DNA of 43,271 bases from an uncultured Massilimicrobiota sp. (lineage in GTDB: Bacteria; Bacillota_I; Bacilli_A; Erysipelotrichales; Coprobacillaceae): positions 1-43,271 of the forward strand of contig CALUZM010000012.1 in assembly GCA_944325245.1 (NCBI GenBank), given 5' to 3'. Positions within the stretch are counted from its first letter, which is position 1. Every line of letters begins with the position of its first letter. Below the pieces are notes generated by a model. It was not told where the DNA came from. It did not search any database and was given only the letters and a program-made list of their open reading frames with translations. Below, piece by piece: positions 26,536-36,374 of the stretch. Made by a program: the position numbers and the translations under genes.

Positions 26536-27044
26536 GCTTCTATTTCCTCCTCGATAATATCTTTCACAAACTCCAATAAAGTCTGATCCATCTGATAATA
26601 TGGTGTCTGATGACTTAACATCAGTAGTGCCCCTTGAACTTCCTGTTCATAACACAATGGATAAAGAGTCACAGTTTCCTGTTTTCCATAAAAATCCATT
26701 GTCAATTCAATCTGTTCTTTCTTTTGCTTCAACAATAACATTAAATCCTTTGTCAATTCTCTTCTTTGATATTTAGCCAATCCATCAGACGAACAAACAA
26801 CAATACAATTTTGGTCACATAACAAAAAAGTATTATGATATTTTGTATATAGACGTTCCAATAAAATCTGAATCGTTGGACTTAATTTATGCAACATTGA
26901 AAATTTCGTCAAAATAATATGATGATGTTCCACTGTAAAAGAAACACTCTCACCTTCTTTAAGCATCAACTGCTTTCTAATTTCTTTAGGAATCACGATT
27001 CTTCCCAAATCATCAATTCTTCGTACCATTCCTGTTGTTTTCAT
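26526..27044 (-). CDS. spoVT: Stage V sporulation transcription factor SpoVT
   Basis: A 172-residue SpoVT. The N-terminal AbrB-type swapped-hairpin DNA-binding domain is MKTTGMVRRIDDLGRIVIPKEIRKQLMLKEGESVSF, followed by a GAF-like C-terminal domain. SpoVT tunes late forespore (sigma-G) gene expression. The start has a GAGGTGA site that overlaps the ugpQ stop, so it may be partly co-transcribed with ugpQ. No clear sigma-G promoter was identified. It heads the spoVT-rqcP-yabP-yabQ-divIC block. Confidence 0.93.
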   Translation of the reverse strand: MKTTGMVRRIDDLGRIVIPKEIRKQLMLKEGESVSFTVEHHHIILTKFSMLHKLSPTIQILLERLYTKYHNTFLLCDQNCIVVCSSDGLAKYQRRELTKDLMLLLKQKKEQIELTMDFYGKQETVTLYPLCYEQEVQGALLMLSHQTPYYQMDQTLLEFVKDIIEEEIEACV

Positions 27045-27051
27045 GACTCTT

Positions 27052-27741
27052 TCACCTCAAATATTCATTTGATATTATTATATCCACTCCCAGCTCTTTT
27101 AATCGCTGATATTCATGAAAATCCGGCGCTGTCCATGATACAACAAAAATATGATTCTTTTTTAATTCTGCCATTCTCTTTTCATTCAATAATGTATACT
27201 CCGGATGAAAAGCAGCAATCTGATATTTCATCAGTTCCTGATATTTTTGAGTATACTGATCTTCAATCAAATAACCAAGATAAGCATTTGAATCCAATTC
27301 TTTCATACGCAACAATGATGGTAGATAAAATGATGAATAATATATATCTTGAGCCACTCCATATTGATTGACCAATTCCCAAACTTTCTTTTCAATATTT
27401 TCATAATGAATCACATCTGTCTTTAATTCAATATTGACTTTGATAGGATGATTTTGCATAAAAGATAGTAAATCCTCTAATAATGGTAAAGCATAAAATC
27501 CCGGTTGACCATTTCCAAACGAAAATTCTTTCAATTCTTCATAAGTATAATCATAAATATATCCCTGTCCATTGCTGGTACGATCAATTGTCTCATCATG
27601 AATCAGAACCAGTCTTCCATCTTTTGTCATATGAACATCTGTCTCTATACCATCAAATCCTTTTTCATAAGCTTTTTGAAAAGCTTCCATTGTATTTTCA
27701 GGATACCTGGCACTATAACCTCTGTGTGCAAATAATTTCAT
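27052..27741 (-). CDS. ugpQ: Glycerophosphodiester phosphodiesterase
   Basis: A 229-residue GDPD TIM-barrel enzyme that hydrolyses glycerophosphodiesters to glycerol-3-phosphate and an alcohol. Catalytic and metal residues are visible: H6-R7 in AHRGYS, E15-N16 in ENTMEAF, E33/D35 in IETDVHMTKDGRLVLIHDE and H48. No signal peptide, so cytoplasmic. The ribosome site is GGGGAGA. It is divergent from the Cof gene at 27798 and close before spoVT. Confidence 0.93.
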   Translation of the reverse strand: MKLFAHRGYSARYPENTMEAFQKAYEKGFDGIETDVHMTKDGRLVLIHDETIDRTSNGQGYIYDYTYEELKEFSFGNGQPGFYALPLLEDLLSFMQNHPIKVNIELKTDVIHYENIEKKVWELVNQYGVAQDIYYSSFYLPSLLRMKELDSNAYLGYLIEDQYTQKYQELMKYQIAAFHPEYTLLNEKRMAELKKNHIFVVSWTAPDFHEYQRLKELGVDIIISNEYLR

Positions 27742-27760
27742 ATCTTTCTCCCCTTACATA

Positions 27761-27769
27761 TGTTATAAT
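27761..27769 (+). promoter_or_regulatory. Extended -10 promoter of the Cof gene at 27798
   Basis: TGT-TATAAT at 27761-27769 is an extended -10 about 28 bases before the start codon; no good -35 is seen. On the opposite strand the same AT-rich stretch could serve ugpQ. Confidence 0.5.
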
Positions 27770-27797
27770 ATTATACAACAATTGCGAGGTGTTAGAA

Positions 27798-28583
27798 ATG
27801 ATTAAAGCTATATTTTTTGATATTGATGGAACTCTTTTGTCACATCAGAGTCAAAGCGTTCCTTTATCTACCAAAAAAGCGCTTCATCAACTTAAAGAAA
27901 AAGGAATTTATACTTTTATTGCGACAGGCAGACATATTTCTGAAATGAGAGATTTACCATTAGATGATTTGGAATTTGAAGGATATATCACATTAAATGG
28001 TCAATATTGTTATAACCAGCACGGAGTCATATATGATTTACCAATTGATTCTCATGATATTGAAAATATTTTATTCTATATGGAACAGCATCCTTTCCCA
28101 TGTATTTTCGTAGAAGATCAGCAAATGTATATCAATTATCATAATCAGGATGTGGAAACTGTTCAAAAAGCTATATCGACACCATTGCCTGACTTAGGTG
28201 ATTTAAAACGTGGTCTGACTCATCCCATTTATCAGGTTATTCCCTATGGTATCACTTCACAAATAGAACAGGATATCCTCAAACAAATGCCTCATTGTAA
28301 ATGGACACGCTGGCATGATTTAGCTATTGATATCATTCCTCAAAATGGTGGAAAACAAAATGGTATTTTAGAAGTCTTGAAATACTATCATATCTCTTTA
28401 GATGAAACAATGGCTTTTGGTGATGGTTTCAATGATATTGATATGCTGGAACTCGTCAACATTGGCATTGCGATGGGCAATGCACAAGATGAAGTAAAAC
28501 AGAAAGCCGATGAAATTACTGAAGATATTGATCATGATGGTATCTATAAGGCACTCAAAAAGCATCACTTAATAGATGAGTGA
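27798..28583 (+). CDS. Cof-type HAD-IIB phosphatase
   Basis: A 261-residue HAD hydrolase. Motif I FFDIDGTLL is at residues 6-14, motif II FIATGRHISEM, and the C-terminal motifs KQNGILEVLKYYHI and AFGDGFNDIDMLELVNIGIAMGNA. An uninterrupted frame extends 105 codons upstream, but this part is antisense to ugpQ and the GCGAGGTG site before ATG 27798 marks the true start. The substrate is unknown. The 3' end runs into a terminator hairpin. Confidence 0.92.
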   Translation: MIKAIFFDIDGTLLSHQSQSVPLSTKKALHQLKEKGIYTFIATGRHISEMRDLPLDDLEFEGYITLNGQYCYNQHGVIYDLPIDSHDIENILFYMEQHPFPCIFVEDQQMYINYHNQDVETVQKAISTPLPDLGDLKRGLTHPIYQVIPYGITSQIEQDILKQMPHCKWTRWHDLAIDIIPQNGGKQNGILEVLKYYHISLDETMAFGDGFNDIDMLELVNIGIAMGNAQDEVKQKADEITEDIDHDGIYKALKKHHLIDE

Positions 28584-28596
28584 TGCTTTCTTTTTT
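28559..28596. terminator. Bidirectional terminator between the Cof gene and ppaC
   Basis: AAAGCATCACT (28559-28569), a 9-base loop, AGTGATGCTTT (28579-28589) and CTTTTTTT. The Cof stop codon is in the 3' arm. The minus strand also ends in a T-run, serving ppaC. Confidence 0.88.
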
Positions 28597-30236
28597 TATT
28601 GTGTTAAAACTTCTGTAATAACTGGAACAACCTGTTTCTTTCTTGAAATAACACCTGGTAAACTTGCCTGTTGATCAACCAGTTCCACTCCAAATGCTGT
28701 TTCAACATAGTCTTTACGTGGACCTGCGACAAGCACTTCACTTGTTGCATTAATAACATCTGTTAAAAGCAACATTGTGAATTCCATATGATTATCTTTA
28801 GCAACTTGTTCCATATAATCCAGCATATCTTTCTTATATGGTGCAAAACCTTCAATATCCATCGTATTGACTTGAGCAACACCAACTGATAAATCTCCAA
28901 ATGTGAACTTCTTGTAATCCTGATTGAAGATTTCTTCCACTGTTTTACCAGCCAATGAAGTTCCTGCCTTGAACATGCTCATACCAAATTCAACGATATC
29001 AACGCCTGCAATTTGAGCTAATTCTTTCGCAATTTTTGTATCTGTTGGTGTACATGTAGGAGATTTAAACAATAATGTATCACTGATAATAGCTCCTAAC
29101 ATTAAACCTGCCATATCAGCTGGTATTTCTACCCCATGTTCCTTATAACATTTAGCAACAATTGTTGCTGTACATCCAACTGGTTCAGCTCTAAATAAAA
29201 CAGGTCCGACAGTCTGAATATCAGCAACTCTATGATGATCGATGATCTCTAAAATCTCCGCTTCTTCGATACCATCAATCGCTTGACTTCTTTCATTGTG
29301 GTCGACTTGAATCACTTTCTTTTTCATACCATTTAAAACCTGATAGCGTGAAATAGAACCTACAACTCTTCCCATAAAGTCAAGAACTGGATAACTACGA
29401 TAACGCGTTTCACTCATGACTTCTCTGACATAATCCACTGTATCATCAGTTGAGAATGTTGTTAAACCACCTTTTTGCATAACATATTCAACAGGTACAG
29501 CCTGGATAATCTGTTGTGATGTCATAAATGTATTAAATGGTGTTGAAATAATACTAATATGTCTATCAATACATTGTTGTAATAATTCCTTAGATATACT
29601 CAATGATCCAGTTAAAATAATCAATGATATCTTCGCATTCATTAAATGTTCTATCGCTTCATCACGATCTCCACCAACAATAACAACATCATTTTCATGA
29701 ACACGTTTCCCTGCTTCTTCTCCTGTCATTGCTGCAATATGAATTTCACCTTTGATTGTCTTTAACTGTTCATCTAAATAAAGAATGCTCGCATCTAATG
29801 TATCAATAACATTTTCAATCGGTGTATTCGCTTCTTTTAAAATCTGGCTATCCCATTGATCCATATATCCTTCAATGATATTAGATGTTGATAACAGTCC
29901 TAACAATTGACTATGATCATCCAAAACAGGTGCACTTTTTAAATTCTGTTGCTTCATTAATGACCAAGCTGTTTTTAAAGTCAGTTCTTTAGAAAACACT
30001 GTGACTTTATCATATTCTAAATCTTCCACTGTCTGTTTAACAGTTTTTAATAAAACTGGTATTTCCGTATGGAATCTTTTTAAAATGTATTCCGTTTCTT
30101 TATTAATTTCTCCCAGTCTGACTGGTACAGCATTGTAGCGCCCTATTGTAAACAAAAAATTGGCATAAGCAATAGCACTACAGATAGAATCACTATCCGG
30201 ATTTTTATGACCACTTACAAAAACAATATCTTTCAT
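28596..30236 (-). CDS. ppaC: Family II Mn-dependent inorganic pyrophosphatase with CBS and DRTGG domains
   Basis: A 546-residue CBS-type pyrophosphatase. The DHH domain has the metal motif GHKNPDSDS (H10, D14, D16) and, after a large insert, DHHRVADIQ at about residue 330. The insert (about 70-300) contains two CBS motifs and a DRTGG domain, the nucleotide-sensing module: such enzymes are inhibited by AMP/ADP and activated by ATP or diadenosine polyphosphates. The C-terminal DHHA2 domain carries the SRKKQV substrate motif. It lies 15 bases after a YheO-like regulator and probably shares its transcript. Confidence 0.96.
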   Translation of the reverse strand: MKDIVFVSGHKNPDSDSICSAIAYANFLFTIGRYNAVPVRLGEINKETEYILKRFHTEIPVLLKTVKQTVEDLEYDKVTVFSKELTLKTAWSLMKQQNLKSAPVLDDHSQLLGLLSTSNIIEGYMDQWDSQILKEANTPIENVIDTLDASILYLDEQLKTIKGEIHIAAMTGEEAGKRVHENDVVIVGGDRDEAIEHLMNAKISLIILTGSLSISKELLQQCIDRHISIISTPFNTFMTSQQIIQAVPVEYVMQKGGLTTFSTDDTVDYVREVMSETRYRSYPVLDFMGRVVGSISRYQVLNGMKKKVIQVDHNERSQAIDGIEEAEILEIIDHHRVADIQTVGPVLFRAEPVGCTATIVAKCYKEHGVEIPADMAGLMLGAIISDTLLFKSPTCTPTDTKIAKELAQIAGVDIVEFGMSMFKAGTSLAGKTVEEIFNQDYKKFTFGDLSVGVAQVNTMDIEGFAPYKKDMLDYMEQVAKDNHMEFTMLLLTDVINATSEVLVAGPRKDYVETAFGVELVDQQASLPGVISRKKQVVPVITEVLTQ

Positions 30237-30251
30237 GTCTATCCCCTTTCC

Positions 30252-30911
30252 TTACATTTTCTTTAGATATCGATAAATTGTCGGCTCACTGACAGCTAAT
30301 TTTTCAGCCACCAGAACAATAGCACCCTTCACCTTAAAAGTTCCTTTTTCCTGTAAATATTTAACAACTTTTATCTTTTCTTCAACATTCAGTCTTTCGA
30401 CTAAAAAATAACTTGGAAATCCCATTTTTTCTAAACATTCCTTAATGTATTTATCAATCATCTCATCTAGAGGAGATGATAAAATTTCAATAGGATTATC
30501 AAGTTTAAATTCAACATCTTTTTGTTCTTTAATACCTAAAATTCTTTTCAAAGTACTTTGAATATATTCATAATCAGAAATGTTGACATTAATGCAAAGC
30601 ATACCTATTGGCATGTCTTTTCCATCTTCTTTGATAAAATATGTTGCTGAACGAAGCAATTTGCCATCACTACCTGTTGTCTTATAATTCATCACATAAT
30701 CGTGATCCTTATACTGTTGTGTTTCTAAATAATGAATGGATAAATTAGATAGCTTCGCACCTATTTCTCTACCAGAAATATGACTATTTGCGATAGCAAC
30801 AATTTCCTGCTCTTTGGAAGTGAGATCATGAAGTGCAACTTCGACATTGTCACCTAATGCCTCTCCTAAAAATTCAACCAATTTTGCATAAGGTTCTAAT
30901 AATTTATACAT
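30252..30911 (-). CDS. YheO-like PAS/helix-turn-helix transcriptional regulator
   Basis: A 219-residue protein. The first half is a YheO-type PAS domain (YAKLVEFLGEALGDNVEVALHDLTSKEQEIVAIANSHISGREIGA ... PIGMLCINVNISDYE). The C-terminal part is a helix-turn-helix: EKIKVVKYLQEKGTFKVKGAIVLVAEKLAVSEPTIYRYLKKM. This is the family of E. coli YheO/DauR. The ligand and targets are unknown. Upstream are TATAAT and a perfect 22-bp palindrome that may be its operator. It is followed closely by ppaC. Confidence 0.88.
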   Translation of the reverse strand: MYKLLEPYAKLVEFLGEALGDNVEVALHDLTSKEQEIVAIANSHISGREIGAKLSNLSIHYLETQQYKDHDYVMNYKTTGSDGKLLRSATYFIKEDGKDMPIGMLCINVNISDYEYIQSTLKRILGIKEQKDVEFKLDNPIEILSSPLDEMIDKYIKECLEKMGFPSYFLVERLNVEEKIKVVKYLQEKGTFKVKGAIVLVAEKLAVSEPTIYRYLKKM

Positions 30912-30930
30912 GAATTTCGCCTCCAGAGAA

Positions 30931-30983
30931 ATTATACACTATATTGCCAAAAAGAGATAGCTTTTTTTATCATGATAAAAAAA
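30931..30983 (-). promoter_or_regulatory. Promoter region of the regulator-ppaC pair with 22-bp palindrome
   Basis: The minus strand has TATAAT (30936-30931). About 25 bases upstream is T7-ATCATGAT-A7 (30983-30962), a perfect 22-bp palindrome just above the -35 position. It is a candidate operator, perhaps for the PAS/HTH protein itself. Confidence 0.5.
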
Positions 30984-31025
30984 TTTATAAAGGCTTTTGA
31001 TCATTCCCACAAACACCTTTTATAA

Positions 31026-31053
31026 ATAAAAAAAGTTGGCATAACACCAACTT
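31026..31053 (-). terminator. Terminator of the galTMK operon
   Basis: The minus strand has AAGTTGG, a 7-base loop, CCAACTT and a run of seven T. The galK stop codon overlaps the 5' arm. Confidence 0.85.
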
Positions 31054-32332
31054 AATCAATGACTTTTATACCACCATATTTTCTAATCTTTAAGATATGA
31101 CAGCTTCCTTCTCCAAAGTATTTTTCAATATCAGTTTTATAAGTTGCGACATAATCATCCTCAACAAAAGCCTGGATAGTTCCTGCAAAACCACCACCAT
31201 GAACACGGCAAACGCCATGTGTTTTTAATATATCTTCAGATAAAGCTAAGGCTAAAGACACAGCCTGCTGTTCAACATAATGATTAGAATAAATATTCTG
31301 TAAATATTTAAATGAACTTTCCCCAGAAGCTTTGACAACATCTTTAAACGTTTCAAAATCATCTTGTTTTAAAGCCTCAACGGCCTGGTGAACACGTTTA
31401 TTTTCTTTAAAAAGATGAATAGCTCTTAAAACAGCACGATCGTTTGTTGCCTCTCTGACTTCTGGTAAATGTGCATAAAATTCTTTTTCATCAACATCTC
31501 TTAAATAATCCTGATGGAAGAATTGTGCTACCTGTTTCATTTCTGCAGGAATAGAGGCATAATCCTGTGTCAAATCAGCATGTGAAGCATGAACATCCAC
31601 AATACATAAACTATGATGGAAATGTGGAAAATCAACATCAATTTTCTCTACCACAGGATTGTCATTATCTTTGAAATCGATATGAATCAAACTTCCTACT
31701 GAACAGGCACATTGATCCATTAAGCCACATGGCTTTCCAAAATAAACATTTTCACTATATTGTCCAATTTTCGCAATTGTGACAGGATCAACTTTCATAT
31801 CATTATACATTCCTGATAATATCGTTCCAATCATCACTTCAAAAGCAGCTGATGAGGATAAACCTGATCCTTGTAAAACATCACTTGTCATAAAACCAAC
31901 AAATCCACCGATGGTATAATGCAATTCTTGAAATCTTGCAAGAATACCACGAATCAATCCTTCAGAAGATTCTTTCTCATGATCTCTCAATTTTAAATCA
32001 TGAATATCAATAGCTTCAATATCATAATCATCTGATAAAATTTTTACTTTTTCATCATCTTTTGCCACGACCGCAATCATATCCAGGTTAATTGCTGCTG
32101 CTAAAACTTCACCGTGTTGATGATCTGTATGATTTCCACAGACTTCACTTCTTCCTGGTGTACTATAAATCGTCACATCTTGATCTCCATATAAAGAAAT
32201 AAACTTTTCAATAGCCTGAATATATCTTGTCTTTTGATGTTCAAGCTGCTCCTGATCAACATAAATATCTAATAAAATATCCTGATAAACATTATTTTGA
32301 ATGTCTTGAATAATTAAACTTGCTTTTTTCAT
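31052..32332 (-). CDS. galK: Galactokinase
   Basis: A 426-residue GHMP-family galactokinase phosphorylating galactose at C1. The galactokinase signature GRSEVCGNHTDHQHG is at residues 60-74 and the GHMP ATP loop LQGSGLSSSAAF at about 152-163. A C-terminal motif HGGGFAGTIQAF is near 390. The protein is somewhat longer at the N-terminus than E. coli GalK, as in other Firmicutes of this subgroup. The start overlaps the galM stop by 4 bases (ATGA). Last gene of galT-galM-galK. Confidence 0.95.
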   Translation of the reverse strand: MKKASLIIQDIQNNVYQDILLDIYVDQEQLEHQKTRYIQAIEKFISLYGDQDVTIYSTPGRSEVCGNHTDHQHGEVLAAAINLDMIAVVAKDDEKVKILSDDYDIEAIDIHDLKLRDHEKESSEGLIRGILARFQELHYTIGGFVGFMTSDVLQGSGLSSSAAFEVMIGTILSGMYNDMKVDPVTIAKIGQYSENVYFGKPCGLMDQCACSVGSLIHIDFKDNDNPVVEKIDVDFPHFHHSLCIVDVHASHADLTQDYASIPAEMKQVAQFFHQDYLRDVDEKEFYAHLPEVREATNDRAVLRAIHLFKENKRVHQAVEALKQDDFETFKDVVKASGESSFKYLQNIYSNHYVEQQAVSLALALSEDILKTHGVCRVHGGGFAGTIQAFVEDDYVATYKTDIEKYFGEGSCHILKIRKYGGIKVID

Positions 32333-33345
32333 GATTTGATGACTTTAAACTGATATGATGTTATTTCATCATATGTTTCTCCTTTCTTTAAAATTGTACT
32401 TGGATGTTCTTCTAAATGAATAGCATCTGGCATATTTTGCGTTTCAATACATATTGCATCACGTGCATAATAGTGTTCTCCATATTTTCCAACTCTGCCA
32501 TCCAGATAATTGGCAGTATAGATTTGTGCCTGTGGTAATGTTGTTGAAACAATCAGTTGTCTACCACTATCCTGATGCGTCAAAATCACTTGATTCTCTT
32601 GAGTATCAAAAACAAAAGGATGATCAAAACCTTTACCAATCTTTAACTGATCATCATCCTGATCAACTCTTTCGCCAATCAAAGCGGGTTGTCTAAAATC
32701 AAAAGGTGTCCCTGTAACATCACGGAATTCTCCTGTCGTTAATCCATCTGCGTCTACACAGGCATGTTTTGAAGCATGAATCTGTAATGTATGATGATTG
32801 ATATTTTCTTTGTGTCCAGATAAATTAAAGTAAGAATGATTTGTAATATTAATAAGAGTATCAGCTGATGTTGTCGCATGATAATGCACTTTCAGACAAT
32901 CTCCATCAAGGGTATATGTGACTGTCAAATCCAAATTTCCAGGATATCCTTCTTCTCCATCTTTTGATAGATAATGAAACTGTACTGTCTTCTCATCCTT
33001 GATTTCATAATCAAAAACCTGATAACTAAATCCTTTGATACCCCCATGCAAATGATTAGGTCCATTATTCACAGCCAAGTGATAAGTTTGTCCATTAAGT
33101 GTAAATTCACCTTTTTTAATTCTATTGGCAACTCTTCCTACCAAAGCACCTAAATAGGCATCCAATGTCTGATATTGGTTAAAGTCATCATAGCCTAAAA
33201 CCACATCATCAACATGGCCATGGCGATCTGCCATGAAAACTTTGACAATTGTACATCCATAATTAGAAACCACAATTTCTAGTTGCTCATTTTTCATAGA
33301 AATGAGATGAATAGAATCATCAATATGTTTCACCACTTCAATCAT
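32329..33345 (-). CDS. galM: Aldose 1-epimerase (galactose mutarotase)
   Basis: A 338-residue mutarotase converting beta- to alpha-galactose for GalK. The family motifs NNGPNHLHGGIKGF (with a catalytic-type His), NITNHSYFNLSGH and the late CIETQNMPDA segment with the catalytic Glu are present. No signal peptide. The start lies 8 bases inside the end of galT, indicating translational coupling. Confidence 0.95.
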   Translation of the reverse strand: MIEVVKHIDDSIHLISMKNEQLEIVVSNYGCTIVKVFMADRHGHVDDVVLGYDDFNQYQTLDAYLGALVGRVANRIKKGEFTLNGQTYHLAVNNGPNHLHGGIKGFSYQVFDYEIKDEKTVQFHYLSKDGEEGYPGNLDLTVTYTLDGDCLKVHYHATTSADTLINITNHSYFNLSGHKENINHHTLQIHASKHACVDADGLTTGEFRDVTGTPFDFRQPALIGERVDQDDDQLKIGKGFDHPFVFDTQENQVILTHQDSGRQLIVSTTLPQAQIYTANYLDGRVGKYGEHYYARDAICIETQNMPDAIHLEEHPSTILKKGETYDEITSYQFKVIKS

Positions 33346-34846
33346 TATATGTTCCCTCCTTATCCAATGATTCTACAAAATTACAGAACGCTTCAATACC
33401 TTCCTCATTCATTTTAAAAACCCCAGCATCTTCTAAAACCTGCACAAATTTTATAGTTAATGCTGTTTTTAAGATATCATCCACTGTTTCTGCTGTAATC
33501 TCATAATGATCTTTTATTTCATTATACCATAATTCATGTTTTTTCAGTTCAGGATATTGTGTAATCTCTTTTTTATCCAATAAACAATCTTTTAATAATT
33601 CCAATTCATTTTTCAATCTCGCTGGTAATACTGCCAGACCCATCACTTCAATTAAGCCAATATTTTCCTTTTTAATATGATGCAAAGAAGCATGTGGATG
33701 AAAAATACCATCTGGATATTGTTCAGAAGTACGATTATTTCGCAAAACCAGATCCATCTGATATTGTTGATGTTTCATTCTGGCAATTGGTGTTATCGTA
33801 TTATGTGGTGTTTGACCACTATGAGATAAAATATCCAAATCCATATTTGTATAATTCTTCCATGCCTGCAATGTCTGATCTGCAAAGGCAATGATTTGTT
33901 GTGGGTTATCTGAAGTGACTCTAATTGTTGAAAGAGGCCATTTTAAAATTTCTACTTTTAAATCTGGAAAGTGTTTGAGATCAAAAGTCTTCACAACATC
34001 AGCATTATTCATTGGAAATGTATATCTGCCACCTTGGAAATGATCATGTGTTAAAATCGATCCACCAACAATTGGTAAATCAGCATTGGATCCTAACATA
34101 TAATGCGGAAACTGTTCAACAAAGGATAACAGACGTTGAAAAGTCTCATGATTGATTGTCATTGGAATATGCTCTTTATTAAAAACAATGCAATGCTCAT
34201 TATAATAAACATAAGGCGAATACTGTAAATAATAATCTGCCCCATCAAGTTTTAAAGGAATAATACGATGATTCTGTCTTGCAGGTCGATTCAAGTCACC
34301 ACTAAATCCAACATTTTCTTTACATAATAAGCATTTTGGATAACCACTTGTTTTGATTAATTTTGCTTTTGCAATATCTTTAGGATCTTTTTCTGGCTTT
34401 GATAAATTAATCGTCATATCCATCAGCCCATATTTGTAATATTTTTGAAATCTAATATTTTGATCAGTACGATTTTTACGGATATAATGCGACGCTATAG
34501 AAAGATGATAAAAATAATCCGTTGCCTTTTGAGGACTTTGCATATAACGCTGCTGAAATTCCCTGACCACTTCACTTGGTCTTGGCATAAGACAGTTCAT
34601 TAAACGTGTATCAAACAAATCTTTTTCTACGATACTGTCTTCAATGAGATGATTGTCTACTGCATAATTCAGCATTCTTTCTAAAATCGGTGTACTATCA
34701 ACAATAAATTCCTGAATATCTTCTTTTTCAAAATCATCTAGTTTCAACAAATCCAAAATCAAATTGACTGCATAATCAACATCGTCCTGATACAACAAGT
34801 GATGATCCAGTCCAAATTGAATTAACAAGTTCACTTCATGATTCAT
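33338..34846 (-). CDS. galT: UDP-glucose--hexose-1-phosphate uridylyltransferase, class II
   Basis: A 502-residue class II GalT, the long Firmicutes form. It exchanges UMP between UDP-glucose and galactose-1-phosphate. The active-site motif is in GGSILTHDHFQGGRYTF at about residues 264-280 (His-x-His-x-Gln pattern HDHFQ). Other family segments are RPARQNHRIIPL and NTITPIARM. First gene of the operon, with GAGGAGG before the start. galE is not in the window, so the epimerase must be encoded elsewhere. Confidence 0.95.
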   Translation of the reverse strand: MNHEVNLLIQFGLDHHLLYQDDVDYAVNLILDLLKLDDFEKEDIQEFIVDSTPILERMLNYAVDNHLIEDSIVEKDLFDTRLMNCLMPRPSEVVREFQQRYMQSPQKATDYFYHLSIASHYIRKNRTDQNIRFQKYYKYGLMDMTINLSKPEKDPKDIAKAKLIKTSGYPKCLLCKENVGFSGDLNRPARQNHRIIPLKLDGADYYLQYSPYVYYNEHCIVFNKEHIPMTINHETFQRLLSFVEQFPHYMLGSNADLPIVGGSILTHDHFQGGRYTFPMNNADVVKTFDLKHFPDLKVEILKWPLSTIRVTSDNPQQIIAFADQTLQAWKNYTNMDLDILSHSGQTPHNTITPIARMKHQQYQMDLVLRNNRTSEQYPDGIFHPHASLHHIKKENIGLIEVMGLAVLPARLKNELELLKDCLLDKKEITQYPELKKHELWYNEIKDHYEITAETVDDILKTALTIKFVQVLEDAGVFKMNEEGIEAFCNFVESLDKEGTYND

Positions 34847-34873
34847 ATATCTATCCTCCTCATTACTACCTAT

Positions 34874-34902
34874 ACCATACCACGCTCACTCAAAAACTTC
34901 AA
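34874..34902 (-). promoter_or_regulatory. Promoter of galTMK
   Basis: The minus strand has TTGAAG (34902-34897), a 17-base spacer and TATGGT (34879-34874), about 28 bases before galT. Confidence 0.6.
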
Positions 34903-34908
34903 ATGTTT

Positions 34909-34928
34909 TTTACTTAATTTTTAGTAAA
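34909..34928. promoter_or_regulatory. Candidate GalR operator in the galT-galR intergenic region
   Basis: TTTACT, an 8-base centre, AGTAAA: a 20-bp inverted repeat lying 6 bases upstream of the galT -35 and about 55 bases before the galR -10. Position and symmetry suit a LacI-family dimer. Confidence 0.4.
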
Positions 34929-34953
34929 TTTTTATTAATAATGAATATCATGA

Positions 34954-36006
<1,053 letters not shown>

Positions 36007-36008
36007 AT

Positions 36009-36075
36009 AAAGATAACCATCATGTTGATATCTACTTTATCGTATGATTTCAATATGATTCAGTTATCTTTTTTT
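36009..36075 (+). terminator. Terminator after galR (long hairpin)
   Basis: AAAGATAAC (36009-36017) and GTTATCTTT (36063-36071) followed by T, enclosing about 45 bases that hold further short pairings. It begins 2 bases after the galR stop. Confidence 0.6.
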
Positions 36076-36216
36076 GTTATCTGATTGATGAATATCAGTT
36101 AAATAAGACAAATGAAATTCATCTTCAAAGTTATAAACATATCCAATGAAAGCTAAGAATAAAGTAGGCTTGGAAATCATTTTGAATCCCAACAATATCT
36201 TGCTATAAATGAGCAT
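36064..36216 (-). CDS. Doubtful small ORF in the galR-flavoprotein gap
   Basis: The gap 36076-36374 holds no clear gene. The longest meaningful frame is this 50-codon ORF, beginning MLIYSKILLGFKMISKPTLF and containing YNFEDEFHLSYLTDIHQ. It has no convincing ribosome site (only TAGG) and its 3' end overlaps the galR terminator. It may be chance or the remains of a decayed gene. I do not recognise a family. Confidence 0.2.
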   Translation of the reverse strand: MLIYSKILLGFKMISKPTLFLAFIGYVYNFEDEFHLSYLTDIHQSDNKKR

Positions 36217-36374
36217 TCAAAGATACCTAATCAGTAAAATAATTTTATAATTTTTCTATCTTTAAAGTCACAATCCCACATACCAAGTCAATGTATTATT
36301 TAAAATATTCCAGCTTTGTAAAACCAATCAGAATAAAATCTTACATCAAGCAATTGAACCGGTAGATAAACAAC

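Noticed and set aside
27483..27797. N-terminal extension of the Cof gene (open frame of 105 extra codons)
   Set aside because: The extension is antisense to ugpQ, lacks a domain, and the HAD motif I starts right after ATG 27798, which has a good ribosome site.
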